Shown here: positions 20,911 through 30,291 of the stretch, in pieces | Position numbering within the stretch: position 1 is the first letter of the stretch | Layout: every line of letters begins with the position of its first letter | NCBI RefSeq assembly: GCF_000314735.2 | Contig: NZ_KB375270.1 | Coordinates: 2,046,001-2,110,000, forward strand | Length of the DNA stretch: 64,000 nt | Source: Afipia felis ATCC 53690 | GTDB taxonomy: Bacteria; Pseudomonadota; Alphaproteobacteria; Rhizobiales; Xanthobacteraceae | Direction of reading: 5' to 3' | Position numbers and translations under genes: made by a program | The notes under the pieces: generated by a model | The model's input: the letters and a program-made list of their open reading frames with translations, nothing else | Told to the model about the DNA's origin: nothing | Database searches by the model: none

Positions 20911-21636
20911 TCATGGCGAGGCGACGAGCCGGTAGCCGATGCCACGCACCGCCTGCAGGAATAGCGGATTGGCGGGATCGCGTTCGATCTTACGGCGCAG
21001 ACGGTTGATCTGGACGTCGACCGCACGCTCGTTGCCGTTGACACCGTTTCCGGTCAGCATCCCGCGCGGCACGGTCTCGCCCGGCGCCGCCGCGAGAATC
21101 CGTAGCATCTCGCGTTCACGGTCGGTGAGATGAATCACCTCGTCGCCATTGCGCAGTTCACCGCGCTCCAGATGATAAACGTAAGGTCCGAACGCGACCG
21201 ACTCCACTGCTTCCACTGCAGCCGGCGTGACGCGCTTGAGAATGTTGGCAATGCGCAGCAGCAACTCACGCGGCTCGAAGGGCTTCGCGATATAATCGTC
21301 AGCGCCGATCTGTAATCCCTCGATCCGGCTTTCCGCCTCATGCCGCGCGGTCAGCATGATGATCGGCACCTGCGAGGTCTCGCGCAGCGAACGCGCGAAC
21401 TCAAAGCCGGTCTCGCCTGGCATCATCACGTCGAGGATCAGGAGATCGAAATGCAGGCCGGTCAGTTTGGCGCGCGCAGCGGCGGCGCTTTTCGCCGTGG
21501 TGACGCGATAACCCTCATTGCCGAGAAAGCGCGACAGCAGATCGCGGATGCGGCGGTCGTCATCCACCAGCAGCAGATGCGGCGCCTCATCGTTGATCGG
21601 CTTCAGCCTTTTCGCAGCAACCGCCGTCTCGTTCAC
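20911..21636 (-). CDS. OmpR-family response regulator
   Basis: This 241-residue regulator has a receiver domain (acidic VDDD near 24-27, phospho-Asp69 in LILDVMMPG, Lys in AKPFEP) and a C-terminal winged helix (TDREREMLRILAAAPGE, VDVQINRLRRKIERDP, VRGIGYRL). It starts at GTG 21636, overlapping the stop of the MarR gene (GTGA), which implies translational coupling. Partner of the kinase at 19491-20879. Its targets are not visible. Confidence 0.95.
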   Translation of the reverse strand: MNETAVAAKRLKPINDEAPHLLLVDDDRRIRDLLSRFLGNEGYRVTTAKSAAAARAKLTGLHFDLLILDVMMPGETGFEFARSLRETSQVPIIMLTARHEAESRIEGLQIGADDYIAKPFEPRELLLRIANILKRVTPAAVEAVESVAFGPYVYHLERGELRNGDEVIHLTDREREMLRILAAAPGETVPRGMLTGNGVNGNERAVDVQINRLRRKIERDPANPLFLQAVRGIGYRLVASP

Positions 21637-22172
21637 GATCTCGTCCTCATATCCGGGCTGCCGCCTTTGAGAATGACTTCAAGCACCTTGTCGGGATCAT
21701 CATGGTCGATGAGGCCGAGCAGGAACTTGCGTGCAATCTCCGCGCCCTCCGGACCGAGCGGCGTGAGCGCGCGGTCGATGCGGCGGGTCTGCAGGCCTGC
21801 CAGTTTCACCACCAGCGCTTCGCCCTTGGCGGTGGCGAAAAGAAGACGCTGGCGGCGATCGCTGTCGCCGGCGCGCTGGATGATGTAACCCTCGTCGAGG
21901 AGTTGCTTCAGCACCCGCCCCAGCGACTGCTTGGTAATGCGCAGAACCTCCAGCAGGTCAGCGACCTTCAATCCCGGATAACGCTGGACGAAATGCATCA
22001 CGCGGTGATGCGCGCGGCCGAAGCCGAATTCCTCCAGCACATGGTCGGCATCGCCGACGAAATCGCGGTAGGCGAAGAACAAAAGTTCGACAATATCCCA
22101 GCGGACCTCCGGTGCGGGGGAACGGCCGCCCAAAGGCTCGGATCTGGATGCTTTTACATTTATGTCAGCCAT
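21633..22172 (-). CDS. MarR-family transcriptional regulator
   Basis: This is a 179-residue winged-helix regulator. The DNA-binding core is VADLLEVLRITKQSLGRVL, followed by the wing region RAGDSDRRQRLLFATAKG typical of MarR proteins. I chose ATG 22172 (ADINVKASRSEP); the frame extends upstream to 22265. It is the first gene of a coupled operon with the response regulator and kinase, and is divergent from ilvE. It therefore probably controls its own operon. An effector ligand cannot be inferred. Confidence 0.9.
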   Translation of the reverse strand: MADINVKASRSEPLGGRSPAPEVRWDIVELLFFAYRDFVGDADHVLEEFGFGRAHHRVMHFVQRYPGLKVADLLEVLRITKQSLGRVLKQLLDEGYIIQRAGDSDRRQRLLFATAKGEALVVKLAGLQTRRIDRALTPLGPEGAEIARKFLLGLIDHDDPDKVLEVILKGGSPDMRTRS

Positions 22173-22420
22173 ATTGACATATTTTGGTGTTACGTTACAA
22201 AGCAGGTGCCTTTCGCGAAACTTTCGGAAATACCGCCAGTTCACGAAGGCCTCGAGAAATAACAAGGCAGCGGTTCAATCTAGCGATTGATTGTCCTCCT
22301 GCCCGGCGCGAAACATACTGGACTTCACAGATTTCGCGAAATCGTAATGGCTTGGCGAGTGACGGCCTGGCGCGCGGGCATTCCGGCGCAGCCGCCGAAC
22401 CGCAGAACGGGAGAAGACCC

Positions 22421-23533
22421 ATGGGAGTGTCGTTCGATAAAATCGATGGCGCGATCTTGTTGAATTTCGAAATTCAGCCCACCGTAAACGCGACGCCAGA
22501 AACCGAGCGCGCGGCAAAGCTCAAGGATCCGGGCTTCGGCCGGGTGTTCACCGACCACATGGCCCTCGTCCATTACAATCAGGACAAAGGCTGGCATGGC
22601 GCCCGCGTTGAATCCCGCGCGAACTTCCCGCTCGATCCTGCGGCTGCCGTCCTGCATTACGCGCAGGAAATTTTCGAAGGCCTCAAGGCCTACAAACGCG
22701 ACGACGGCGGCGTGAACCTGTTCCGCCCCGACGCCAACGCCAAGCGTTTCTGGAATTCGGCCGATCGCATGGCGATGGCACCGCTGCCGGAGGCCGTGTT
22801 CGTCGAAGCGGTCGAGCAACTCGTGCGCATCGATCGTGCCTGGGTGCCGGGCGGCGAAGGCAGTCTCTATCTGCGGCCCTTCATGATCGCGAGCGAGGTC
22901 TTCCTCGGCGTGAAGCCGTCTGCGGAATACATCTTCGCCGTCATCGCATCGCCGGTCGGCTCCTATTTCAAGGGCGGACCTGCGCCGGTTTCGATCTGGG
23001 TGTCAGAGAATTACACGCGCGCTGCCATCGGCGGCACCGGTGCCGTCAAATGCGGCGGCAACTACGCCGCGAGCCTGCGCGCGCAGGCCGAAGCCATCAA
23101 GCACGGCTGCGATCAGGTGGTCTTCCTCGATGCGGTCGAACGCCGCTACATCGAAGAACTCGGCGGCATGAACATCTTCTTCGTATTCGACGACGGCTCG
23201 CTGCTGACGCCACCGCTCGGCACCATTCTGCCGGGCATCACGCGAGATTCGATCATCACGCTCGCGAAGGCGGCCGGCACCCGCGTACGCGAGGAAGCCT
23301 ACACCATCGAGCAGTGGCGCGCTGACGCCGCCAGCGGCAAGCTGAAAGAGGCCTTCGCCTGCGGCACCGCGGCCGTCATCTCGCCGATCGGCAAGGTATG
23401 CTCCGCGAGCGGCGATTTCGCGATCAACGGTGGCGCCGCTGGCCCCGTGGCGATGGGACTGCGCAAGCAACTGGTGGACATCCAGTACGGCCGTGCAGCG
23501 GATCCGCACAACTGGATCAAGAAGGTTTTCTGA
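22421..23533 (+). CDS. ilvE: Branched-chain amino acid aminotransferase
   Basis: This PLP enzyme interconverts Leu, Ile and Val with their 2-keto acids. It is 370 residues, of the larger class-IV type. Lys210 in GAVKCGGNYAAS is the expected PLP lysine, and EELGGMNIFFVFDDGSL and FACGTAAVISPIG are family motifs. ATG 22421 has GGGAGAAG upstream; the in-frame upstream sequence to 22184 is rejected. A strong intrinsic terminator follows at 23558-23590. Confidence 0.95.
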   Translation: MGVSFDKIDGAILLNFEIQPTVNATPETERAAKLKDPGFGRVFTDHMALVHYNQDKGWHGARVESRANFPLDPAAAVLHYAQEIFEGLKAYKRDDGGVNLFRPDANAKRFWNSADRMAMAPLPEAVFVEAVEQLVRIDRAWVPGGEGSLYLRPFMIASEVFLGVKPSAEYIFAVIASPVGSYFKGGPAPVSIWVSENYTRAAIGGTGAVKCGGNYAASLRAQAEAIKHGCDQVVFLDAVERRYIEELGGMNIFFVFDDGSLLTPPLGTILPGITRDSIITLAKAAGTRVREEAYTIEQWRADAASGKLKEAFACGTAAVISPIGKVCSASGDFAINGGAAGPVAMGLRKQLVDIQYGRAADPHNWIKKVF

Positions 23534-23557
23534 TCAACCGGCCTTTGTCGTTCTCGA

Positions 23558-23590
23558 AACGCCGCAGCCTCCACGCTGCGGCGTTTTTTT
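23558..23590 (+). terminator. Intrinsic terminator after ilvE
   Basis: A 10-bp perfect stem (AACGCCGCAG / CTGCGGCGTT) with an 8-nt loop is followed by a run of T (TTTTTTT overlapping the stem end). It lies 24 nt after the ilvE stop and directly before the stop of the convergent MATE gene. Confidence 0.92.
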
Positions 23591-23591
23591 C

Positions 23592-24983
23592 TTATGGCAT
23601 CAGTCCCAGCCGCTCGCGCCGCATCCAGCGGCCGATCATCGCACAGGCCACCACCGCAAGGCCCGAGGCCAATCCGATCCAGATGCCGACACCGCCGAAG
23701 CCGAGCCTGAAGGCGAATAGCAAGCTGAGCGACATGCCAATGCCCCAATAGCCCACGGCGGCGTAGATCATCGGCACCCGCGTGTCCTGCAGGCCGCGCA
23801 GCATGCCCGCGCCGACAACCTGCGCGCCGTCGGCGATCTGGAAGATCGCCGCCCACATCAGGAACGACACCGCAAGGCCAACGACCGCAGCGTTGGCCGG
23901 ATCGTGGAGATCGATGAAGGCGGCAATCAACAGATGCGGTACGGTCAGCATCAGCGCGCTCATCGCAGCCATGAAGGCGACAGCCAGCGCAAACGCGGTC
24001 CAGCCCGCGCGGGTGATGCCGTCCGGGTCGCGCGCGCCATAGGCAAGGCCAACGCGCACCGTGGCCGCCTGCCCCACGCCCATCGGCACCATGAAGGTGG
24101 TCGAGGCGATCTGAATCGCGATGGCATGTGCAGCAATGGCATCAGTGCCGAACTGCCCCATCAAAAACACCGCAGCGTTGAACACGGTGATTTCGAACAT
24201 CACGGTTGCGCCGATCGGCAGGCCGATCCGCCACAGCGTCCGCAGCCGCGGCCAGTCCGGCCGCCACCAATGACCGAATAGGCGATACCGGCGGAAACGC
24301 TGCGCGCTCATCACCACGATAACCATGCCCGTGAACAGGAACAGATTGGACAATGCGGTCGCAGTGCCCGCGCCGCGCAATCCCATTGCGGGAAAGCCGA
24401 AATGGCCGAACACCAGCGTGTAGTTCGCGGCGATGTTGAAGACAAACGCGATGCCGGTGACGAGCAGCGCCCAGACCGGACGCTCCAGTGCCGCGACGAA
24501 CGAGCGCAGCACGATATAGCCGAGCGAGGGCAGCAACCCCCATTGCAGGTGATGCATGAAGGCGGCGGCTTCGGCCGCAAGCGCTGGATCGAGCCGGAAC
24601 GCGATCAGGATCGCTTCGGCCTGCCACAGCACGATCCAGCTTGGCACGGCGACGATAAACGCGCTCCACAGGCCCTGCCGAAAGGTACGGCGCACGTCAC
24701 GCACGACATGCAGCTTGCGCCCGATTGCGCTCGCCATCATCGGCGAAGTCGCGGTGAGCAGGCCGATGCCGAACAGCAGCACCGCGAGATAGAGATTGAC
24801 GCCAAGCGTTGCGGCCGCAAGCTCCGTCGGCCCAAGGCGTCCCACCACGATCACATCCGTCGTGGTCAGCGCGATCTGCACGAGGTTGGTCAGCACCAGC
24901 GGCCAGCCGAGATGCAGCATCGCGCGAAATTCATCGCGCCAGGCCTCTCGCTGGGAGCGGCTATGGGGAGTTACAAAAAGCAT
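23592..24983 (-). CDS. MATE-family multidrug/metabolite efflux transporter
   Basis: This is a 463-residue inner-membrane exporter of the MATE (NorM-like) type, with about twelve membrane segments in two similar halves. MLHLGWPLVLTNLVQIALTT is the characteristic first helix, VVGRLGPTELAAATLG follows, and WRIGLPIGATVMFEI begins the second half. I prefer ATG 24983; a GTG at 25034 would add 17 residues. Neither start has a clear Shine-Dalgarno. The substrate is not predictable. It converges with ilvE. Confidence 0.93.
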   Translation of the reverse strand: MLFVTPHSRSQREAWRDEFRAMLHLGWPLVLTNLVQIALTTTDVIVVGRLGPTELAAATLGVNLYLAVLLFGIGLLTATSPMMASAIGRKLHVVRDVRRTFRQGLWSAFIVAVPSWIVLWQAEAILIAFRLDPALAAEAAAFMHHLQWGLLPSLGYIVLRSFVAALERPVWALLVTGIAFVFNIAANYTLVFGHFGFPAMGLRGAGTATALSNLFLFTGMVIVVMSAQRFRRYRLFGHWWRPDWPRLRTLWRIGLPIGATVMFEITVFNAAVFLMGQFGTDAIAAHAIAIQIASTTFMVPMGVGQAATVRVGLAYGARDPDGITRAGWTAFALAVAFMAAMSALMLTVPHLLIAAFIDLHDPANAAVVGLAVSFLMWAAIFQIADGAQVVGAGMLRGLQDTRVPMIYAAVGYWGIGMSLSLLFAFRLGFGGVGIWIGLASGLAVVACAMIGRWMRRERLGLMP

Positions 24984-25087
24984 GATCGTTGACAGATAGG
25001 CAGCAGCGACGAAACTGCAGCCATCAAGCTGCACAATATCGCAATATCATGGCGGTCTCACCGACGAGGTAGCCGGCTCGCTTGCAC

Positions 25088-25552
25088 CTAACCCTTCGGG
25101 AGCGCCTGCCACATCTCATAAGGGTCTTCGCCCTCGATACGGACGGGCATGTGAGCCGCCTTCAGCGACTGTTCGGCCAGCGGCTTCGCCATCTCGGCGT
25201 AGATCTTCGCGGTGGACAGGCCATAGCGCTCACCCTCGTCATTCGAATAGGCGAAGGCGACCTCGCGGATGCCGGTGAGATGCATGGCCGAAAGACACAT
25301 CGGGCAAGGATGGCCGCTTGCATAAATCGCGCAACCATCCAGGCGCGGGCTGCCAAGCACCTTGCTGGCGACACGGATGGCCTGCAATTCGGCATGCGTG
25401 GTCGGATCACCGGTCTCGAGAATCTCGTTGACGCCGGTCGCGATCACCTTGCCCTCTTTGACCAGCACCGCGCCGAACGGACGACCGCCCTTGCGAACAT
25501 TCTCGCGCGCGAGCTCAATGGCCTCGCACAGAAATCGCTTTGCATCCGACAT
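25088..25552 (-). CDS. Nucleoside/guanine deaminase (CDA fold)
   Basis: This 154-residue zinc deaminase has the family motifs THAELQAI (HAE) and GHPCPMCLSAM (PCxxC), giving the three zinc ligands and the catalytic Glu. The C-terminal YGLSTAKIYAEMAKPL and DPYEMWQALPKG resemble guanine deaminases of the GuaD type more than TadA, which is encoded separately at 56734-57180. AGGAGG precedes ATG 25552. It is 20 nt downstream of prmB, so it is likely the last gene of that operon. Confidence 0.88.
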   Translation of the reverse strand: MSDAKRFLCEAIELARENVRKGGRPFGAVLVKEGKVIATGVNEILETGDPTTHAELQAIRVASKVLGSPRLDGCAIYASGHPCPMCLSAMHLTGIREVAFAYSNDEGERYGLSTAKIYAEMAKPLAEQSLKAAHMPVRIEGEDPYEMWQALPKG

Positions 25553-25572
25553 GTCTGCCTCCTCGAACTCGA

Positions 25573-26565
25573 TCAGGCTAAGTCCTGTGCGCCGATCCAA
25601 AACACTTCGCCTTCCGAATCCTCCGTATCGAGCCAAAGCAGCGGCAGGTTCGGGAAAGCGTCCTCCACTGCCTCGCGGCAGCGGCCGACCTCGCAGAGCA
25701 GCCCACCATTCGGCGTCAGGTGCGCGGCCGCTTCATTGACGATCCGCCGCACGATATCGATGCCGTCCGTGCCGCCATCGAAAGCGAGCTTGGGCTCGTG
25801 GCGGCATTCGGGCGGCAACGAGGCCATGCCCTCCGCATCGACATAGGGCGGATTGGAGATAATGAGGTCGTAGCGCTCGCCGCCGAGCGGCGCGAACAGA
25901 TCGCCTCTGTGCAGTGAAATACGGTCCTCAAGGCCGTAATCGGCGACGTTCTTCGCAGCCACGGCGAGCGCATCCTTCGAAATATCGACCGCGTCCAGCG
26001 CTGCATTGAAGAAGGTCTGCGCCGCGAGAATGGCAAGACAGCCCGAGCCGGTGCACAGATCGAGCACACGTCCGACGCTGCCCGGATCGTCGATCAGCGG
26101 CATCTCGCTCTCGCCGCTGAAATGCGAATCCAGCAATTCGCCGACGAAGGAACGCGGCACGATCACGCGCTCATCGACATAGAACGGCAGCCCGCGCATG
26201 TAGATTTTGTTGACGAGATACGCCACGGGCTTGCGTGTGCGCACACGCTGTTCAATCAGGCTGAGAAGTTTTGCGGCTTCCGCTTTGGTCACCCGTGCCT
26301 GCGCGAAGGTCTCGAACTGCTCGGGCGCAAGATGCAGCGTCTCGCTGATGAGAAATGCCGCCTCCGCAACCGGATCGGTGGTGCCGTGCGCGAACACCAG
26401 TTCGGCCTCGTTGAAGCGACTGACCGCATAACGCAGGAAATCAAGCAGCGTCAGCAGTTCGCCGGGCTTTGCCACCGGCGCGGCCTTGATACGCTGCGCA
26501 GCCTTGCGGCGCGGCGCAGCCTGCACAGCTTCCTTGCGCGCTGTTTTCTTCGCCTTGCGTGCCAC
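25573..26565 (-). CDS. prmB: Ribosomal protein L3 glutamine methyltransferase
   Basis: The enzyme N5-methylates a glutamine of ribosomal protein L3. The protein is 330 residues, with a lysine- and alanine-rich ~35-residue N-terminal extension before the family region. The SAM motif DLCTGSGCLAIL is at 169-180 and the glutamine methyltransferase motif NPPY at 238-241. The TAG stop of moaE and this GTG start share one base (TAGTG). PrmC could also fit the motifs, but VPRSFVGELLDSHF is typical of PrmB. Confidence 0.92.
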   Translation of the reverse strand: MARKAKKTARKEAVQAAPRRKAAQRIKAAPVAKPGELLTLLDFLRYAVSRFNEAELVFAHGTTDPVAEAAFLISETLHLAPEQFETFAQARVTKAEAAKLLSLIEQRVRTRKPVAYLVNKIYMRGLPFYVDERVIVPRSFVGELLDSHFSGESEMPLIDDPGSVGRVLDLCTGSGCLAILAAQTFFNAALDAVDISKDALAVAAKNVADYGLEDRISLHRGDLFAPLGGERYDLIISNPPYVDAEGMASLPPECRHEPKLAFDGGTDGIDIVRRIVNEAAAHLTPNGGLLCEVGRCREAVEDAFPNLPLLWLDTEDSEGEVFWIGAQDLA

Positions 26566-27038
26566 TATTTATTCTCCCAGCGCGACGCCGCCGCGTCGTC
26601 ATCGCCGCGGGCTTCGACCCAGACGTCCTTCGCCCCGGAAAGGCGTTTCTCTGTTTTCCAGAACGGCGCGTTGGTCTTGAGATAGTCCATCAGAAACTCC
26701 GCCGCCTGGAACGCGGCCTCGCGATGCGCCGACGCCGTCAGCACCAGAACGATGTTGTCACCCGGCGTGACGGTGCCGAAACGATGGATCACGGTGACGC
26801 CGGAGAGATGCCAGCGACGGCGCGCCTCCTCGGCGTGGCGACGGATTTCCGTCTCCGCCATGCCGGGATAGTGCTCCAGCGTCATCTCCGAGATTGCCAG
26901 ATCGTCATCGCCGCTGCGGCAGATACCGATGAAGCTGACCACCGCGCCGATCTCGGGGCGGTCAGCCGTCAGCATCTTTGTTTCGAGCGCGGCGTCGAAA
27001 TCGTCATGCTGCACGCGAACGGTAATCGGGATCGTCAT
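26565..27038 (-). CDS. moaE: Molybdopterin synthase catalytic subunit
   Basis: This is the large subunit of molybdopterin synthase, which inserts two sulfurs into precursor Z using thiocarboxylated MoaD. It is 157 residues. Family motifs are GAVVSFIGICR, LEHYPGMAE, VIHRFGTVTPGDNIVLV and FLMDYLKTNAPFWKTE with the catalytic lysines. It follows moaD by 9 nt, as expected for the heterotetramer partners, and is coupled to prmB. Confidence 0.95.
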   Translation of the reverse strand: MTIPITVRVQHDDFDAALETKMLTADRPEIGAVVSFIGICRSGDDDLAISEMTLEHYPGMAETEIRRHAEEARRRWHLSGVTVIHRFGTVTPGDNIVLVLTASAHREAAFQAAEFLMDYLKTNAPFWKTEKRLSGAKDVWVEARGDDDAAASRWENK

Positions 27039-27047
27039 CGTTGTGGC

Positions 27048-27299
27048 TCAACCACCGGTCATCGGCGGAAAGAATGCGATCTCGCGCGCGCCCGCGATAG
27101 CCGTCTCAGGCCTGACGTGGGCATGATCGATGGCTGCGCGAATGATCCCCGGCCTCTCGAACGCGCGGGCGTATTCCTCACCGCGCCCCGTCAGCCAGCC
27201 GATCAGGTCGCCAACCGTGCGCACGGCAGCGGGCGGATCGATCGTCTCTTCCGCCTTGCCGATGCGCTCGCGCACCCATGCGAAATAGAGAACCTTCAT
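27048..27299 (-). CDS. moaD: Molybdopterin synthase sulfur carrier subunit
   Basis: This 83-residue ubiquitin-fold sulfur carrier ends in the diagnostic Gly-Gly (FFPPMTGG), which is thiocarboxylated for molybdopterin synthesis. ATG 27299 (KVLYFAWVRERIG) overlaps the pgsA stop (TGATG), so the longer frame to 27380 is rejected. It directly precedes moaE. Other moa genes are not in the window. Confidence 0.93.
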   Translation of the reverse strand: MKVLYFAWVRERIGKAEETIDPPAAVRTVGDLIGWLTGRGEEYARAFERPGIIRAAIDHAHVRPETAIAGAREIAFFPPMTGG

Positions 27300-27910
27300 C
27301 ACTCGTCCTCCACCAGATGATGGATTCCGGACCGGAAATAGTCCCATCCCGTATAAAGCGTAACGAGAGCCGATATCCACAACAGCGTGATGCCGATCGG
27401 GATGGTCGGCGGCAGGATCGCCTCGCCCGCCTCACCTGCGATCAGAAAGCCGATGGCCACCAGTTGAACAGTGGTCTTCCACTTCGCAAGCTGCGTCACC
27501 GGGACGCGGACATGGAGCGCTGCGAGATACTCGCGCAGGCCGGAAACGAGAATCTCGCGGCACAGGATCACGATCGCTGCCCACAGCGACCAGCCCTTGA
27601 TGGTCTCGTCGGCCGCCAGCATCAGAAGGCAGGACGACACCAGGAGCTTGTCGGCAATCGGATCGAGCATCCGGCCGAACGCCGATTGCTGATTCCAGAT
27701 GCGCGCATAGTAACCGTCGAAGAAGTCCGTCACCGCCGCAATGATAAAAACCGCGAGCGCGATCCAGCGCAGCCACAGCGGCCCGTTGCCGATCGACTGG
27801 GCATACATGCAGGCGACCACGATCGGCACGGCCGCGATCCGCGAGTACGTCAGGATATTCGGCAGCGCAAACGAGTGTTTGAGCGGCTTGCGGGTGGTCA
27901 CACTGGACAT
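27299..27910 (-). CDS. pgsA: CDP-diacylglycerol-glycerol-3-phosphate 3-phosphatidyltransferase
   Basis: This membrane enzyme commits CDP-diacylglycerol to phosphatidylglycerol synthesis. It has 203 residues and about five membrane segments. The complete CDP-alcohol signature D-G-x2-A-R-x8-G-x3-D-x3-D is present as DGYYARIWNQQSAFGRMLDP followed by IAD. NILTYSRIAAVP is the usual N-terminal helix. ATG 27910 was chosen over GTG 27916. The stop overlaps moaD by one base. The PG product is the substrate of Lgt, also in the window. Confidence 0.95.
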   Translation of the reverse strand: MSSVTTRKPLKHSFALPNILTYSRIAAVPIVVACMYAQSIGNGPLWLRWIALAVFIIAAVTDFFDGYYARIWNQQSAFGRMLDPIADKLLVSSCLLMLAADETIKGWSLWAAIVILCREILVSGLREYLAALHVRVPVTQLAKWKTTVQLVAIGFLIAGEAGEAILPPTIPIGITLLWISALVTLYTGWDYFRSGIHHLVEDE

Positions 27911-27993
27911 GGGCACGATACCAATACTGTGCGGCTCCCAAGGTCAACACCGAAGGCGATCATGACGGTCATGTCCCCCATCAAGCTCGTCTT

Positions 27994-30072
27994 TCAGGAC
28001 CGGGTGGGATGGAAGAAATCATGGATTCGGCGTGCGCTTTCGGCGCTCACACCCGGAACCTTGCCGAGGTCCGCCAGCGAGGCCCGTTCGATCTCCTTCA
28101 ACGTCCCGAAATGGTGCAGCAATGCCCGCTTGCGGGCCGGGCCGATGCCGGGAATTTCCTGCAAACCTGCCTCGCGAATGTCCTTCTTGCGCAGCTTGCG
28201 GTGCGAGCCGATCACGAAACGGTGCGCTTCGTCGCGCAGCCGCTGGATGAAATACAAAACCGGATCGCGCGGCTCGAGCTTGATAGCCGGACGATCCGGC
28301 AGGAATAGCGTCTCGCGCCCGGCGTCACGGTCAGGCCCCTTGGCGACCGACATCAGCGACACGCCGCTGACGCCGAGTTCATCGAAAATCTGACGCACCG
28401 CGTTCAACTGGCCGAGGCCACCGTCGATGATGACGAGATCCGGCCATTGCGGCACGTCGTCGTCCTTGGCCTGCGCGTTCGCATCTCCGGACAGCAGCCG
28501 TTTGAAACGGCGCTGCAGTACCTCGCGCATCATGCCGTAGTCATCGCCCGGCGTGAGGCTCTCCGAGCGGATGTTGAACTTGCGATACTGGTTCTTCATG
28601 AAGCCTTCCGGCCCCGCGACCACCATCGCACCGACCGCATTGGTGCCCTGAATGTGGCTGTTGTCGTAGATCTCGATCCGGCGCGGCGGCTTCGGCAATT
28701 GCAGCGCGCTGACAAGAGCATCGAGCAGCCGCGTCTGGGTCGCGGTGTCGGCGAGCTTGCGGCCGAGCGCCTCGCGCGCATTGGTCAGCGCGTGATTGAC
28801 CAACTCCTTCTTCTCGCCACGCTGCGGCGTCGACACTTCAACCTTGAAACCGGCCTTGATGCTGAGCGCGTTCGCGAGCAACTCGTCTTCCTCGATCTTA
28901 TGGGACAGCAGCACGAGCCTCGGCGGCGGCTTGCCGTCGTAGAACTGCGACAGGAACGAGCCCAGCACCTCCGCCGCCGCAAGCGATTTGTCGGCGCGCG
29001 GGAAATAGGCGCGGTTGCCCCAATTCTGTCCGGTGCGGAAGAAAAACACCTCAACGCAACTGTAGCCGCCTTCCTGATGGATGGCGAACACGTCGGCCTC
29101 TTCCACCGTGCGCGGATTGATGCCCTGCTGCGCCTGCACCGCCGACAGCGCCGCCAGACGGTCGCGATAAAGCGCCGCGCGCTCGAATTCGAGTTCGGCG
29201 GACGCGGCTTCCATCTCGTCTGCCAATTGGCTCTTCACCGCGCGGCTGCGGCCGGAGAGGAAATCCGTCGCTTCGCGCACGAGCTCCGTATAGGCGGGAA
29301 AATCGATCTCGCCGGTGCATGGCCCCGCGCAGCGCTTGATCTGGAACAGGAGGCATGGCCGGCTGCGCCCCTCGAAGAACGAATCCGTGCAAGAGCGGAT
29401 CAAAAACGCGCGCTGCAGCGCCGTCAGCGTCCGATTGACCGCGCCGACGGATGCGAATGGCCCGAAATAGCGGCCGGGGCGTGTCTGCGCACCACGATGC
29501 TTGACGAGCTGCGGCGCCCAGTGATCGCCGGTGATGAGAATGTACGGGAACGACTTGTCGTCGCGCAGCAACACGTTGAAGCGCGGACGCAACTGCTTGA
29601 TGAGATTCGCTTCGAGCAGCAGCGCTTCGGTCTCGGTCGCGGTCGAAATGATTTCAACATTGACCGTTGCCGCGATCATCCGCGCGATCCGCGCCGGGTG
29701 GCCGGTAGGGCGGGCATAGGACGCAAGGCGTTTTTTCACGCTCTTGGCCTTGCCGACATAGAGCACGTCGCCGCCCTCGTTGAGCATGCGGTAGACGCCG
29801 GGCGAGGTCGGCGCGAGCTTCACCGCTTTCTCGATCGCGGCGCGGCCCATGCCGAGACGGCTTTCGCCGTCCCACGCGATATCGTCCTCCACCGGCTCGG
29901 GGAGCACGGAGTCATCCTCTTCCGGATTGGTGACGGCAAGGTCGAGGTCCTGCGGCGGAACATCGCCGGAACTCACCGGAGTCGCTTGGCCCGGCGCAGG
30001 CGAGCCCGCCACGGGATCATCAACGCTCCGCCTTGGCGGGGCCATCGATCCTTCATGATCGTCGCTATTCAT
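27994..30072 (-). CDS. uvrC: Excinuclease ABC subunit C (UvrC)
   Basis: This is the dual-incision nuclease of nucleotide excision repair and the partner of UvrB encoded at 948. It is 692 residues. An acidic, Pro-rich extension of about 75 residues precedes the GIY-YIG domain (GVY 92-94, YVG 105-107). A UVR motif comes next ([17 protein letters not shown]), then the RNase H-like nuclease domain with [10 protein letters not shown] and [12 protein letters not shown]. The C-terminus has helix-hairpin-helix motifs ([25 protein letters not shown]). It is divergent from the outer-membrane protein gene. Confidence 0.97.
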   Translation of the reverse strand: MNSDDHEGSMAPPRRSVDDPVAGSPAPGQATPVSSGDVPPQDLDLAVTNPEEDDSVLPEPVEDDIAWDGESRLGMGRAAIEKAVKLAPTSPGVYRMLNEGGDVLYVGKAKSVKKRLASYARPTGHPARIARMIAATVNVEIISTATETEALLLEANLIKQLRPRFNVLLRDDKSFPYILITGDHWAPQLVKHRGAQTRPGRYFGPFASVGAVNRTLTALQRAFLIRSCTDSFFEGRSRPCLLFQIKRCAGPCTGEIDFPAYTELVREATDFLSGRSRAVKSQLADEMEAASAELEFERAALYRDRLAALSAVQAQQGINPRTVEEADVFAIHQEGGYSCVEVFFFRTGQNWGNRAYFPRADKSLAAAEVLGSFLSQFYDGKPPPRLVLLSHKIEEDELLANALSIKAGFKVEVSTPQRGEKKELVNHALTNAREALGRKLADTATQTRLLDALVSALQLPKPPRRIEIYDNSHIQGTNAVGAMVVAGPEGFMKNQYRKFNIRSESLTPGDDYGMMREVLQRRFKRLLSGDANAQAKDDDVPQWPDLVIIDGGLGQLNAVRQIFDELGVSGVSLMSVAKGPDRDAGRETLFLPDRPAIKLEPRDPVLYFIQRLRDEAHRFVIGSHRKLRKKDIREAGLQEIPGIGPARKRALLHHFGTLKEIERASLADLGKVPGVSAESARRIHDFFHPTRS

Positions 30073-30156
30073 GGCCCCAAATTAGTGATCGCAAAGGCCC
30101 ACGGCCAGCGTCTGGTAAGATTCTCTTAACAATGATCCGCCCCGAAAACCCCGCGT

Positions 30157-30171
30157 TAAGAAGTGTTTAAC
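30157..30171. promoter_or_regulatory. CtrA-type box TTAA-N7-TTAA
   Basis: TTAAGAAGTGTTTAAC at 30157-30172 matches the alphaproteobacterial CtrA consensus TTAA-N7-TTAA(C) exactly. It sits 85 nt upstream of uvrC (leftward) and 120 nt upstream of the barrel protein gene (rightward). A further CTTAAC half-site is at 30126-30131. Binding is inferred from the motif only. Confidence 0.5.
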
Positions 30172-30291
30172 GTAAAACTCTCGATAAATTTTACGCAGAA
30201 AAGACGGACTTTCGTAACCACGAGGGTCCGGGGCCGCAGCCTAAGAGCGCGGTTTGAAAAGTAAGTGGCGTATGCGTCGGGAGTATTTGAG

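Noticed and set aside
28447..30129. 560-codon open frame antisense to uvrC
   Set aside because: It mirrors uvrC in GC-rich DNA, and its product is an Arg/His/Gln-rich shadow with no recognisable domain.
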